Assembly (NCBI GenBank): GCA_963971405.1
Contig: OZ020488.1
Span: 42,080,888 to 42,144,887 of the forward strand
Source: Psococerastis gibbosa
Taxonomy: Eukaryota; Arthropoda; Insecta; Psocodea; Psocidae
Direction of reading: 5' to 3'
DNA: 64,000 bases
Made by a program: the position numbers and the translations under genes. Positions 27,501 to 35,140 of the stretch are shown here, piece after piece. The notes under the pieces were generated by a model. That model ran no database searches. It worked only from the letters and a program-made list of their open reading frames with translations, and was not told where the DNA came from. Each line of letters begins with the position of its first letter. Position 1 is the stretch's first letter.

Positions 27501-30500
27501 AATGCATTCTAAGGATTTGTTGAGTGTGATGCAGCAATGCTGCCGTGATGGTAATAAAGGCGTAACTGCATGTTTGGCCATATTGAGTTATTGGTATCGT
27601 TGGAATCGGGGCACTGATAGGAATCTTAATCTGGTTTCTGACATAAAGGCTGAAATATTGGGGTTTTACGCATTTTCAGAGCAATAAGGTTTCCATATTG
27701 TAGGGAATTAACACAATTGAGCACAAGGGGGGCCCGGGGGGCTCCTCCGAGAGAAAATGTTTGAAAAATAGGACTGAAATAGTGGGGTTTTACTCATTTT
27801 GAGGAACCTAATGCCCCCCCCCCCCTCTTAGATCCGTGCCTGACTAACGACCCTTGAAAAATATATTATTATTAAACATTAATTCAGTAATTATTTGTAA
27901 TTACGTGCAATAAATTAATAACTATGTGGAATTGATCTTTATTTTCATTGACTTCGATGGCCAGGTGGTAACGTGCTTGCACTTGTGCGAGTCTTTACAC
28001 GCCATGCAATCGGAGACGTACTCATCACGGGTAATAACCTACAGAGGCGACTGAGGAGGTCAATCGGATACATTCATTAAATTGTTTGTATGCGATTAAT
28101 CTTTAAAAAAAAAAAAAAATTATCACAAATATTATCTAGCTTAGCCCAGCTAAGACAAAGGTGTTTACCATATTGTAGTTACTATAAATTTAATACCAAT
28201 TATCCTTTACGACAACCTTTTGGACCAAAAACGGTTTTAAATTGCAGTCGATTTTGTCGTAAGTGCGTCCGCACTGATTTATTGCAGTTTTTATATTATT
28301 TGGGCTAAAAAAAATTAATTTAGATGACCCTAAAACCCTAGGAACCGTCACAAAATCCCCTAAAAAGCGTTAGGATCATTTACTTTCCAGAAGCAAAACT
28401 TCAGACCCGTTTTCTCTAACTAACTAAAGAAATGCAGTTACGCCTTTATTTCTTACCTCATTGCTTGCGACTCGCCTTACTTGCACGCTCCGCCACTGTT
28501 GAATACAATACAATACAATAATACAGTTGTCGAAATACCGCACATTGCAAGCGGAAGCCCCATAAATGGTTTAAGACATGATTCACTAAAAATAAAAAAC
28601 TATTATAATACATACTGTAAGTAAGTTTGTATGGGGAACGAACTAAATATACACGAAAAAAGGTGAAGGTCAAATGAACATGAAAAAAATATCATAATTT
28701 ACTGTACTAGTAAGTAATTTTTAGCATAAATTAGCAAGCAAAGGCCCAATCCTCAGTGCTTTGTCGTAAATTTAATATTATTTTAATAGACTAATTGACT
28801 AATTGTGAAATGACCAATACTCTAAATAATATTGAATATTGTAAATAATACGGACTTTTACATTTTCCTTTAAAACTGAAAATTTGGGCCATGACCTTGG
28901 TTGTCCTTCTGGGAAATCCGTTATACTGGTGAAAATAAAGCACTTTTATCAGAATCTTCGCCTTAAGTAGGTTTTAAGATCTGAAATTTAGAAGCCCAAA
29001 GAAAATTCTGCAATAGATTATAAGGTGGTTGCTGTAATCGGCGCATGAATAAGTAAAGAAAAAGTCAAGAAAATGAGACTCTTCGAGAGAAAAGAGAACA
29101 ATGGTGTTGATCATTAAGACGGCTTTCCAAATGAAGAAAAAAACCTCGGGAGGGGGAGCGGAAACTCTTGAATGATAATCGAAAAAGAAAGGACGGAAAG
29201 AATAGCAAGACAAATGGCAAGTGGGAAGGTGTGAAAAAGAAGATTGTGAAATTTGTTATTAAAGTCGAGTTTGGGGTGCTTGATAAATGAGTTGGAGAAC
29301 CAATAATCTGCATCGGGCGCTTCTGTCGTCTGCTTTCCTCCATCTTTGATGGCTGATGGCGGTAAACCTTCAATTTCTCCCCTTCTTTCATGTCCTAATT
29401 TCTCTAGACTCAACTGCGTATTGGGGATGGCAAAATCAAGTTGTTTCAAGTTTCCTCCTAGATTTGAGAGGAAGAAGGACTCCACAACGTTCTTCCGTGT
29501 TTTTTTTTCTCTTCAATTTGGGGGTGGTAAAATCCAGAGTAGTCCTAGGTCGAAGTTGGGCTTCAAACCTCACCAACATCTGCAACTATTGCAGTCTGAT
29601 CAGTGCCGGGTTTGGCTATGGGGCCCCACAAATAGCCGCAAAATACAAAATCGCTATAGATTTAAAAAACAAAACAACAAACTAAAGCAAATAAATAAAC
29701 TTGTCGAAATATTTGGCGGGAAATTGGAACGTGTCGGGGCATTAGTGATTAATCGCCTTACTCTATTGTATTCTATTCTATTTTGCATCCTGTGTCTCTA
29801 TTTTATAAATGATAGTGGAATATTTGAGTGAGGGTGCAAGACTTTCCTGTCCGCAAAGAAGGGCCCACACACTATTCTGGCCCAGGGGCCCCCACAAGGC
29901 CAAGCCGGGCAGCACTGAGTCTAATGCAGCAGACGTTCTCAAGTACTTAGGTGGTTTCAATTCTTCAGTATTCTACCAAAACAATCTTTTCCCTTTGCAG
30001 GTCATGCCATTGGAAAACAACATGAGCACTCCTACTCATTTTATCGGGATTTGTGGCGTCCTGAACAAAGGCATGGGTGGTGTTACACTCATTTACATCT
30101 TCTTGGGCTTTATGGGATATTTCAGATATGGTGAAGAAGTTATGGGATCCATTACACTTAATCTACCCGTTCATGAAATGTAAGTGTTAATTCTGGTTAA
30201 AGTAGTAACCTTAATAACGATTTCAACCTATTTAACTGTTTCGTCAGGGCGTGGCTTTCTAATGATCACCCAGAAGTTAAAGATACTGAAGCACCGTGTT
30301 TGTCCGAAGACAAGAATTCACATTCGTTTCTATATTGTAATTTGTAAAATAACTACTGTGTACGTTAATGAAATAAAAACGGCTAATAAACAGCAAACAA
30401 GGTGGAGGTGGTCTAATAGGCAAAGAAATTTGTAGGTGTCTATCCTATTGGCATGTTTCCATTGTTTCCATTGACGAATTGTTCAGGGTTAAAGTAATTT

Positions 30501-31783
30501 CTGTCATTTGTTGCATTTTCAGCCCTGCGCAAATTGTTAAAATCCTCGTAGGATTAGCTGTATACTGCACGTATGGACTGCAATTTTATGTGTGCCTTGA
30601 AATCGGCTGGAATGCTATTAAGGATCGCATCACCAAACATAAAACTCTTGCTGAATATGCCTTGCGAACAATCCTAGTTGTTCTTTCTGGTAAGTTTACT
30701 ATTGATAGTTTCAATACATATTATTATTTGTTGTTTAGGTTAAATAGGTATTCAGTTGTCCTCAATTACGGAAAGAAATGATTCATACAGGTACCTACTT
30801 GTAGTTACCTAGTACTAGTTCAAATAGCACGATTTTAAGTTTTAACCTGTCTTTATTTACATTGGTTCTATCAATGTCCGTCAGCAGTCTTCAATATATT
30901 CTGTAATTGAGTTTTCCCTACATTTCCTTTCGTTTTAGACAGTCTAGTCCACTATCAGGTATCATAGCCTCTACTTAATATATAGTTTCTTCTATATCCA
31001 CATTTAGTATATCCATTACTTTTACAGTAGGTATTTCCATCTCTGAAGAAGAGGTTAATTTAATTTATTATTAGGGACTTTATTTTTCGTTTTCCACCAA
31101 TTATTCTAGGTCGTTAAATGCCGTTAACCTCACCGTAACTACAACAATATATTTTAATCGGTTGCACTTGACCCTATGAACTACTATTTTCACAATGAAC
31201 TCCACATTGGGATTTTTATCAATTGTTTTATTTCATGATTTTACTCTGCGCCATTGTTCCTCACACTTTTTAACTTTATCTATATTTCTCGCCTTTTTCG
31301 CCCCTTCTAATTGTTGCACGACTACCGAACCTTACAAAAAAAATTTATCACAACAGATAATTCGTTATTTTTCTTAGAACCTTTTGTTTCTATCTCCTGC
31401 TCTCCATCTATACCTCTGTGCCAACGAAATAAGCAAAACCCTGTTTAACGTCCACCTTATTTTCCTTTTTAGTTATCCTCGCTATTGCGGTGCCAACCAT
31501 TAGCCCGTTTATTGGCCTTATCGGAGCCTTCTGCTTTTCCATCCTGGGCCTCATTTGCCCTTGTGCCATCGAAATCATCACCTTCTGGGACACCGGGCTG
31601 GGCCGATACAACTGGATCATTTGGAAGAACGTCGTTTTGTCGCTTTTCGGTGTGGCTGCTCTAATATTCGGAACGTGGACGAGCATTACTGATATTATTA
31701 AGGAGCTCGGAGGTGACTCATCCATCACTGCGCCATCTTTTCTAAACGGTACCATCGCGGAACTCAATAGCACTGCAAGCTGA
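4774..31783 (+). CDS. path: Proton-coupled amino-acid transporter, SLC36/PAT family (pathetic-like), eight exons, start exon not found
   Basis: Joined exons 4774-4835, 15644-15748, 17070-17220, 17719-17925, 21825-22100, 30001-30179, 30523-30689 and 31473-31783 give 1458 nt, or 485 residues plus TGA. Every junction is AG/GT and every phase matches. The translation has the family's GTGILAMP motif in the first membrane helix (residues 70-77 of the visible part) and about eleven hydrophobic segments, ending in a short tail with two N-x-S/T sites. Family members symport small neutral amino acids with protons; the fly homologue pathetic acts at lysosomal and surface membranes and promotes growth. 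The symbol is given by family resemblance; paralogues are common in insects, so orthology is inferred. The N-terminus is incomplete: the frame is open at the 4774 acceptor and the ATG at 4781 is in the wrong frame. All coding exons look intact, with no stops or frameshifts. Confidence 0.93.
5239..5434. mobile_element. hAT-like MITE (CAGTGGCGTAGCCAG ends)
   Basis: Perfect 15-bp terminal inverted repeats CAGTGGCGTAGCCAG / CTGGCTACGCCACTG. The flanking 8-mers cttggaag and ctagaaag match at six of eight positions, consistent with an aged 8-bp hAT duplication. The interior has G9 and C9 tracts and no coding capacity. Confidence 0.8.
5790..6126. repeat. Dispersed repeat E copy 1, interrupted
   Basis: Shares CACCTCAGGG, GTGAACCTCCTGATTATAGT, GTGACCAGGA, CCACCATGT and TGCCAACGCTGTGC with copies at 17366 and 57960. 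An extra segment of roughly 50 bases with a C tract and GGCTACGTCCCTGG sits in the middle and is absent from the copy at 17366, so it is a later insertion. Confidence 0.65.
6447..6523. repeat. (AT)n microsatellite
   Basis: Imperfect ATAT-rich sequence grading into a run of more than twenty consecutive AT units. Confidence 0.9.
6852..7035. mobile_element. hAT-like G-tract MITE with perfect 8-bp target duplication
   Basis: The ends CAGGGACGG and CCGTCCCTG are perfect 9-bp inverted repeats. The flanks are TCCTATTA at 6844-6851 and 7036-7043, identical. The interior is 184 bp with G and C tracts and no open frame. An 8-bp duplication with CAG...CTG ends is the hAT signature. Confidence 0.85.
7076..7101. 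repeat. (AGTAA)n short tandem repeat
   Basis: About five AGTAA units. Such tails commonly mark the 3' end of a LINE or SINE, and a SINE-C copy lies 280 bases further on. Confidence 0.6.
7379..7555 (-). repeat. SINE-C copy 1, tRNA-derived
   Basis: On the minus strand a tRNA-like head with B-box TGGTTCGAGTCAC is followed by CATTTTCTGGCCATGC and the conserved tail CTTAGTAATA. Related copies lie at 36667 (-), 58605 and 58880 (+). Confidence 0.7.
8395..8520 (-). repeat. tRNA-like SINE head (family G)
   Basis: The minus strand reads ATGGTCGAGTTGTTAGAG (A-box-like), then about 35 bases later GGTAATTCGAATCC (B-box-like). Spacing fits a tRNA-derived SINE head. I saw no second copy in the window. Confidence 0.5.
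8865..9037 (+). repeat. SINE-A copy 2
   Basis: 5' end diverged. Strong match from GCGAGTCCCTACACACCTTG through TCGTAACTCGACTCAAGTAC and GAGGTTAATCGGATGCATTT to the terminal T run. Confidence 0.8.
9083..9313. repeat. Two-copy tandem duplication, 116-bp unit
   Basis: Units start at 9083 and 9199. Both contain GCCTTCGGCATCACGTCTCT, GACCGCTCTGAAGGTT and AACAGTATATATAAAAAGA-type ends, with a few substitutions. No coding sense. Confidence 0.85.
9785..10150 (-). pseudogene. LINE 3' fragment with (TTAC)n-type tail
   Basis: The minus-strand frame at 9805-9990 encodes GRPRMRWLDDVEVDLATL, then WRREAQDRAGLRDVAKQVLALHGL. This is the basic W/D tail typical of the C-terminus of endonuclease-RT LINEs. The upstream part continues in another frame, so a frameshift is present. 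The 3' end abuts repeated TTAC units at 9785-9808, a normal LINE tail. Confidence 0.75.
10753..11137. mobile_element. Harbinger-like MITE copy 1 (GGCGCCCATTCC ends)
   Basis: 385 bp with terminal inverted repeats of about 95 bases holding GGCTAGGGCTATTT, GTGACGTGGTAGCAGACA and AAGACTTAGG. TAT flanks both ends, fitting a 3-bp target duplication of the kind made by PIF/Harbinger elements. The core has no coding capacity. A close relative of equal length lies at 44055. Confidence 0.8.
11205..11350. mobile_element. MITE family 43359, copy
   Basis: Shares CTTAACCTGGGATTAAAACT, ATGGAAAGTGCTATTCAAA and GTTTACATTTTTAACCCCAG with elements at 20255, 43359 and 62866. Ends diverged. Confidence 0.65.
11457..11628 (+). 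repeat. SINE-A copy 3
   Basis: Well-preserved copy starting GACTTCGATGGCAAGGTGGT, with the hairpin GTGTCGTAACTCGACAC and an ATCGGATGCATTTACTAAAT tail end followed by T and A runs. Confidence 0.85.
11835..12040. repeat. Dispersed repeat D copy 1
   Basis: Shares AGCTTGTCC, TATCGCTTGTAGCC, GTAGGTTGACAT and GGAAACAATA with 34440-34640, about 70-80% similar by eye. Possibly a SINE body; its class is not determined. Confidence 0.6.
12957..13120 (+). pseudogene. LINE 3' fragment
   Basis: The plus strand encodes QDALDRVLWRPMLYC, then RDKARKK and a stop. The spacing of DR, W and RDK resembles the C-terminal tail of endonuclease-RT LINE proteins. It is followed at 13084 by TTCTTCTTCAGCCAACGCCC, similar to the LINE 3' end at 16581. 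Confidence 0.5.
13855..13925 (+). repeat. tRNA-like sequence F copy 1
   Basis: Shares the segment TAGGCGTAGATCGTGGGTTC followed by GAATCCCGCCAAG with 54374. It has a sound B box and T-arm, but D and anticodon arms do not fold normally, so it is a tRNA-derived SINE head or tRNA pseudogene, not a working tRNA. Confidence 0.6.
14887..15387 (+). pseudogene. LINE pol C-terminal fragment (post-RNase H, zinc knuckle), frame open
   Basis: 166 codons matching the region after RNase H in I/R1-type LINE pol proteins: GPEPFCAFPKN, then LDLRILTGILTGHC, then a CRFC...EHVLCDC zinc knuckle, then a stop. The reverse transcriptase and endonuclease are missing, so this is a 5'-truncated insertion. The 3' end is followed at 15464-15480 by tandem TAATC units, a typical tail for these elements. 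The open frame suggests a fairly recent insertion. It differs in sequence from the LINE at 40325. Confidence 0.8.
15464..15480 (+). repeat. (TAATC)n LINE tail
   Basis: Three to four TAATC units mark the 3' end of the preceding LINE fragment. Confidence 0.75.
15644..15748 (+). CDS. path: Transporter exon 2 (cytosolic N-terminal region)
   Basis: The exon lies between tttcag and gtaagt. It begins by completing the split alanine codon and encodes a charged stretch (VKIVDGSDIAAGKF, then EVWDPFKSRK) that precedes the first membrane helix in this family. It ends two bases into a threonine codon completed by the next exon. Confidence 0.88.
16562..16830 (-). pseudogene. LINE 3' fragment with (TTAC)n tail
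   Basis: The minus strand encodes a frame with LTRRCAGMWGHFSF and a CPMCDYAPMTAAHLPNCPAL zinc-knuckle-like motif. The plus strand next to its 3' end has repeated TTAC units (16556-16580). It is a truncated, non-functional insertion in intron 2 of the transporter. Confidence 0.65.
17070..17220 (+). CDS. path: Transporter exon 3 (TM1-TM2)
   Basis: Encodes the start of the amino-acid transporter domain, with LLKASLGTGILAMPDAFR forming TM1 and a second hydrophobic helix ending AYIL. The GTGILAMP motif is the strongest family signature in the gene. Acceptor tttcag, donor gtaagt; the exon ends in phase 0. Confidence 0.95.
17366..17676. repeat. Dispersed repeat E copy 2
   Basis: Uninterrupted copy of repeat E in intron 3, ending just before the polypyrimidine tract of exon 4. 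Contains CCTGTCAGCCTGCCGG, GTGGACCTCCTGATTATAGT and GTTTGCTGCAGTTTCGAACA. Confidence 0.7.
17719..17925 (+). CDS. path: Transporter exon 4 (loop and TM3)
   Basis: Exactly 69 codons in phase 0, between tttcag and gtacat. It begins VQCAHVLYVRTRT, continues through a loop with GPKPLRKYG, and ends with TM3 (FLTYFGTCSVYTVIIG). A Tyr/Cys-rich TM3 is usual in PAT proteins. Confidence 0.95.
18715..18890 (+). repeat. SINE-A copy 4
   Basis: Starts GACTTCGATGGCATAGTGGT. Carries the alternative arm CCTGTCGTAACTCAACACAG and ends in a long A run after TTTAAA. Confidence 0.85.
19584..19871 (-). mobile_element. hAT-like MITE, family 29601
   Basis: Ends CAGTGTCAGG and CCAGGCACTG. The flanking 8-mers aagactac and aaaactac match at seven of eight. 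Internally it is similar, in reverse orientation, to 29601-29917 (shared TGTGGGG tract, ATTTTGTATTTTGCGGC and CGCCAAATATTTCGA). Confidence 0.8.
20255..20400. mobile_element. MITE family 43359, diverged copy
   Basis: Shares ATTTTTAATCTTAACCTGG and an AACCCCA...AATAAG 3' section with the copies at 11205 and 62866. Confidence 0.55.
20948..21067 (+). mobile_element. hAT-like G-tract MITE with perfect 8-bp target duplication
   Basis: Starts CAGGGACGGATCCAG followed by a G tract and ends GTATCCATCCATG. Flanks TGCCGGCT at 20940-20947 and 21068-21075 are identical. Interior ATCAGAGCGTAATAAATTAA matches the element at 46770 in reverse. Confidence 0.85.
21098..21324. mobile_element. hAT-like MITE
   Basis: Starts CAGTGGGCAC and ends CCGGCACTG. 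The flanking 8-mers gaaacaga and gatacaga match at seven of eight. Inserted 30 bases from the preceding MITE. Confidence 0.65.
21825..22100 (+). CDS. path: Transporter exon 5 (TM4-TM6 start)
   Basis: 92 codons in phase 0, between ttttcag and gtaagt. It encodes TM4 (IIGGLLIPLVLLSWVP), the NLKKLAP turn, TM5 (VANVFMGLGLGITFYYLVM) and the first half of TM6 (ITIFAMEAIGV). The FAMEAIGV segment that runs into VMPLENNM of the next exon is highly characteristic of SLC36. Confidence 0.96.
22530..22672 (-). mobile_element. Foldback repeat, family 33055
   Basis: Contains CCACTGAAGATGTCGACCGC and ends CATCCCGGATTCTACTG. Both are reverse complements of segments in the element at 33055. Its other end is not clear. 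Confidence 0.6.
24699..24860 (+). repeat. SINE-A copy 5
   Basis: Diverged copy: GGCTTCGGTAGCAAGGTGGT, CATGTCGTAACTCAACACTG, ATCGGATACATTAATTAAAT. Confidence 0.8.
25882..26056 (+). repeat. SINE-A copy 6
   Basis: Well-preserved copy: GACTTCGGTGGCAATGTGGT, arm GTGTCGAAACTCGACAC, ATCGGATACATTCATTAAAT, T run. Confidence 0.85.
26103..26268 (+). repeat. SINE-A copy 7
   Basis: Lies 47 bases after copy 6 in the same orientation but belongs to the other variant (arm CCTGTCGTAACTCAACACAG), so it is an independent insertion and not a tandem duplication. Confidence 0.85.
27950..28119 (+). repeat. SINE-A copy 8
   Basis: Starts GACTTCGATGGCCAGGTGGT. A few bases are missing in the arm (GAGACGTACTCATCACGGGT). 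Ends in an A run. Confidence 0.85.
29601..29917 (+). mobile_element. hAT-like MITE next to transporter exon 6
   Basis: Ends CAGTGCCGGG and GCAGCACTG. Flanks agtctgat and agtctaat match at seven of eight. 317 bp with GGGGCCCC near both ends. Relative at 19584 in reverse. It ends 83 bases before the exon 6 start. Confidence 0.8.
30001..30179 (+). CDS. path: Transporter exon 6 (TM6 end, TM7)
   Basis: Follows ccctttgcag and ends at gtaagt, two bases into an isoleucine codon. It encodes VMPLENNM, a loop, then the TM7 segment ending GFMGYFRYGEE, typical of the family. A hAT-like MITE ends 83 bases before this acceptor, so the branch point and polypyrimidine tract (cttttccctttgcag) lie in the short native piece left between them. 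Confidence 0.95.
30523..30689 (+). CDS. path: Transporter exon 7 (TM8, start of TM9)
   Basis: Acceptor attttcag; starts with one base completing the isoleucine codon and ends one base into a valine codon at gtaagt. It encodes PAQIVKILVGLAVYCTYGLQ and a charged loop with a short lysine-rich stretch, then the start of TM9. Intron 6 is only 343 bases. Confidence 0.95.
31473..31783 (+). CDS. path: Transporter terminal exon 8 (TM9-TM11, stop)
   Basis: Acceptor ccttttttag. It encodes the rest of TM9, TM10 (FCFSILGLICPCAIEII), the TFWDTGLGRYNWIIW loop and TM11, then a tail with possible N-glycosylation sites (FLNGT, LNST), and stops at TGA 31781-31783. This is the usual C-terminus for the family, with no long cytoplasmic tail. 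Confidence 0.96.
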
Positions 31784-31820
31784 TAAATTTATAATTATTT
31801 CTTGAAGAAATAATTGCCTA

Positions 31821-31826
31821 ATTAAA
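31821..31826 (+). terminator. Possible poly(A) signal of the transporter
   Basis: An ATTAAA hexamer lies 38 bases after the stop. AATAAA motifs also occur near 32138, beyond a SINE pair, so the true 3' end is uncertain and would need transcript data. Confidence 0.3.
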
Positions 31827-31929
31827 ATGTCGGGCACTGCAGCTGGGATGTTTAAAGTTTGGGTATCAATTTTGAAAAAAATATCCTTAACTCTTCTAAC
31901 CCTGTATCATATTACAGAAAGAATGATAT

Positions 31930-31988
31930 GAAAAGAATGAAAGTGTGATTCGAACGCGTGTCTCCACCTTGCCAGGGAGGTGTGGCCG
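31930..31988 (-). repeat. SINE-B fragment, inverted, 5' part missing
   Basis: The minus strand reads CCCTGGCAAGGTGGAGACAC and then GTTCGAATCAC, matching the second half of the SINE-B head. It lies head to head with the plus-strand copy. Confidence 0.6.
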
Positions 31989-31989
31989 T

Positions 31990-32127
31990 CGGCTTTGGTG
32001 CCGTGGTTAGCCTACCACACTGGCATGGTGGGCACGGGTTCGAATCACGATTTCTATCATTTTTTCATATCTACCTTTTAATTTAGATGCTTTTTACAAA
32101 TTTAAATAGGTACTCGGTACCTTAAAT
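31990..32127 (+). repeat. SINE-B copy 2, tRNA-derived
   Basis: A-box-like TTTGGTGCCGTGGTTAGCC, B-box GGGTTCGAATCAC, then CATATCTACCTTTTAATTTA and AAATAGGTACTCGGTACC, as in the copy at 3028. Confidence 0.8.
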
Positions 32128-33054
32128 TCAAGTTATAAATAAATAAAATAAATAATCATTTATTTGCAAACAAACCTAAAAGTCAAATAAAATGCAAATC
32201 TTCTGATAACATATACGATATTAACAATGTGTGTCTTACGTTAACACGGTTTAGATGTTCGCTCGACCCGTCATTGAATGAAATAATATAATATAATTCA
32301 TATTATGAACTATGAAACACTATGTTTATCTCAATGCGTCTTCTTTTCAATAAAAACAGTGTGTGTCGAACATTAAATTTAGATTATTATTATTATAAGC
32401 TGTGGTGCCCTTCAAATTAATTGTGTCGATGTCATATTAGCTTAGTCTCAGTGCGTAAGCTTAGCTGGGGATTTTTGCACCTCACTATGCTCCTAGACAA
32501 AGGTTGTTATTAAATTTAGTTATACTTTGTAAAATGTCTCTTGATTACAATACGATAACATGCACGTATTGCCAGCATTCAACTGTGAATTTGGGCCCAT
32601 TAGACGCGCCATTCATTTCAAGTCTACACCGAAAATTTTTAATCTTGTCAGTGATTGTTTTTGAAATTTTTATAGGCCTAATGAATTAGCTGATTTGAAG
32701 AACCGTGAACCAAAATACCGTAACAATAAGTAATAAATTTGACATTTATTGTGTATGGATGACGTCACGTACAATTAAGGCAGAGATTTTCAAATCTGGC
32801 TCTTTAAACGCCGTAGATTTCATTGTAGGTACTTCTGTACGAAATTAGTTAAATCTTCGTTCCCCATTTCTTTTCACTGTATTCTTTCTACTTATTAGGT
32901 TCCCGTATTTTCTTTTGAAACATAATATATATACTGTATAATAAATTTTATGTCTTCAACTGTGGCGTTTCGAATAGGCACCAAGTTAGGCAACTTCAAC
33001 CAATAGCTGATTTGTTATAGGCGTAAGTTACAGCTGTGAAGTTACTAAGTATCG
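32128..33054. other. Non-coding, nothing recognised
   Basis: AT-rich with several AATAAA-like motifs. No gene or clear repeat family. Confidence 0.4.
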
Positions 33055-33204
33055 TGGTGAATCAGTAGAATCCGGGATGATAGGCCGTGGTCGATGTAAA
33101 AGCGTACTTTAACGTTTCATCAACATCTGCGGTCGACATCTTCAGTGGAATTGATTGTATCTCGGAGGCTCAGACGCGACCCCGGATTTTACTGCTTCAT
33201 CACG
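33055..33204 (+). mobile_element. Foldback MITE, family 33055
   Basis: The left end GAATCAGTAGAATCCGGG and the right end CCCCGGATTTTACTGCTTCA are imperfect inverted repeats. The core holds ACATCTGCGGTCGACATCTT. Relatives at 22530 (reverse) and, by end sequence, 53766. Confidence 0.65.
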
Positions 33205-34439
33205 TAACTCCGGCCGTGAAAGTCTTTGTAATTATATTACAAAGTATCTCTAATTCTGAGGTCATAGTTTTAAGCTAATTTTATTTTTTATATGAAAACC
33301 TTGCCTATACTTACTCATTAGTTAATGTTAATTCCCATTCTCATATTAAGTTATTTAAGTGGCTTCAAAAAAATTTAATTCACACTTTAATAAACGTAGG
33401 CTAAACTGTTATTAGCCTACAGATTGCATTTTTTATTACTTCTGTAGCATGAAAAAATAAATTATAGGCCTAAATATTGATATTCCACAGTGTCTAATTT
33501 TATTACCGTTCCTATATTAGGCCTAAGTGGTGATAAAAAAAAGTTCTGTAGTGTATTTTGAATGCTTTTTAAAGTGTGCCTTCTGCGAAGCTTTGAAAGG
33601 GGAATTACAGGACTCGAATTAGGGAATGCATTCTTAGCAATATGCTATGCTTAAAATTGTTACGTTTAGACCTACGTTTAGTTAATAAGCAAAACTTATA
33701 GCCTACAGTTGCAAATGGATTCCGAACTTCAAATTCCGTCCTATGTTTTTATTAGAAGTTTACGGCTGGAATTAGACGTTTGCCTATGAATATTTAGATT
33801 GAATAATTATTGTTATTGCGCATTGCTTATATGTGTTAATAAGTTCTTTGTAACTTAAGGTAGGCTAAGCTAATTATTTTATTTAAATTGCTGGCTTATT
33901 AATTAATAATTTAAATTTTCAATTTGTCTCCTAATTTAAAATTGTAATTATGGCGAACAACATTATTAAATTCCATAGTTAATTTTACATTACGTTTGTT
34001 TAATCTGTATTCACATAGATACATTAAATATTAGGTTATTCCGTAAAACCACCTAAATTGGGTCAATTTTCAGTGAATTTTTCAACTCTTGAAATTGTTT
34101 GTTGAAATATTTCACAGTTAATACATAGCAGCACGCACACGAGATTTAGCAGGAGTCTAGTTTTTCGAATAGAATGGTCCCACTAAGAATAAAAAATTAA
34201 AAAGACTGACCCAGTTTGGACTCTAAGGGTGGGTAATTTGGGTCACTGAAAGAACCCATTCTTAACTAGTGCCCTCCCTCTTGTACCACAGTTAGGAGCT
34301 ACGCGTCTCATTTAGGTTACTCTTAAAACTATTCGAAAATGTCCAAATAAACATTATTCAATAACATTAGCGGCAAAATGGATAGCTTTACTCAGTAATT
34401 ATTAACAATGTGAATCATCAACAAGGAATGAGATTCTCT
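33205..34439. other. Non-coding, nothing recognised
   Basis: Very AT-rich. No coding frame, RNA gene or repeat match seen. Confidence 0.4.
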
Positions 34440-34640
34440 TATCTGTACTTGTCATGTCTGTTTAATTGTAAGCTCTTCTTAGCTTGTCCACTATCGCTTG
34501 TAGCCTATGTAGGTTGACATACGAGTTTTTCAATGGCTAAAGATCCATCCGGAAACAATATAAATAATTTCCGAAACTCATGGGGTTTTTGGCATTGGAC
34601 TGGATACTAATGGGCCACTACAAGTAGGCCTAGGTTAATA
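34440..34640. repeat. Dispersed repeat D copy 2
   Basis: Matches 11835-12040 in the same orientation, for example AGCTTGTCCACTATCGCTTG and GTAGGTTGACATA. Confidence 0.6.
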
Positions 34641-34839
34641 AAGCGTTCTCCTGGATATTATATTATATTATTAGGTTATAGGGGCATGGCCCCTCCTGTG
34701 CAACCCCTCCCCCCCATTGCGGGCGCCCCTGCCTGTAAAGCCTTCCTCCCCTCTTGTCACTTACGCAAAGAGGGGCAACAATTTCAAGGCATAAAATATA
34801 AGAAATAAATGTTTGCTCGATCACTTAAGCACTGACGGA

Positions 34840-34990
34840 GTTAGGGCTACAGTATATAGGTATGATCTTCTAACTCTCAGCCCGAGACCACATGCTTTAC
34901 ATGTACTCCAAGGGATAGCCAGGATAAGAGTAAGGTTTAAATCAGCAACCATTCCGATGAAAGCCCAACTCTTAGCCACTACGTAACAAG
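34840..34990 (-). repeat. Possible diverged SINE-C copy
   Basis: Has TTAGGGCTACAGT and a CATGCTTTACATGTACTCC stretch in the same order as the copies at 7379 and 36667, then a degraded tRNA-like head. Weak. Confidence 0.35.
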
Positions 34991-35140
34991 TGAGAAAAAT
35001 GTTTTCTCGTCAAGAAACTCTACCCTTTGCTACCCCTGACTGATTGAAGAAAAGTATTTATTTTAGATCGTTGATATGTACTTTTGGATTAAATTAAAAA
35101 AAAAAATAGCGGGTTAGATTCGACATAAGGCAAGCATTAA

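Larger units (their letters stand above)
22101..30000 (+). other. Intron 5 of the transporter
   Basis: About 7.9 kb. It holds four SINE-A copies, a foldback-family repeat near 22530 and a hAT-like MITE ending 83 bases before exon 6. Stretches 22673-24698, 24861-25881, 26269-27949 and 28120-29600 contain no gene I can support. The 161-codon frame at 29346 overlaps the MITE and looks accidental. Confidence 0.7.

Noticed and set aside
27720-27832. Another G-tract hAT-like MITE
   Set aside because: One end (GATCCGTGCCTG) is plausible, but I could not find the matching end or an 8-bp duplication.
29346-29831. 161-codon plus-strand frame in intron 5
   Set aside because: Half of it is MITE sequence and no domain is visible.
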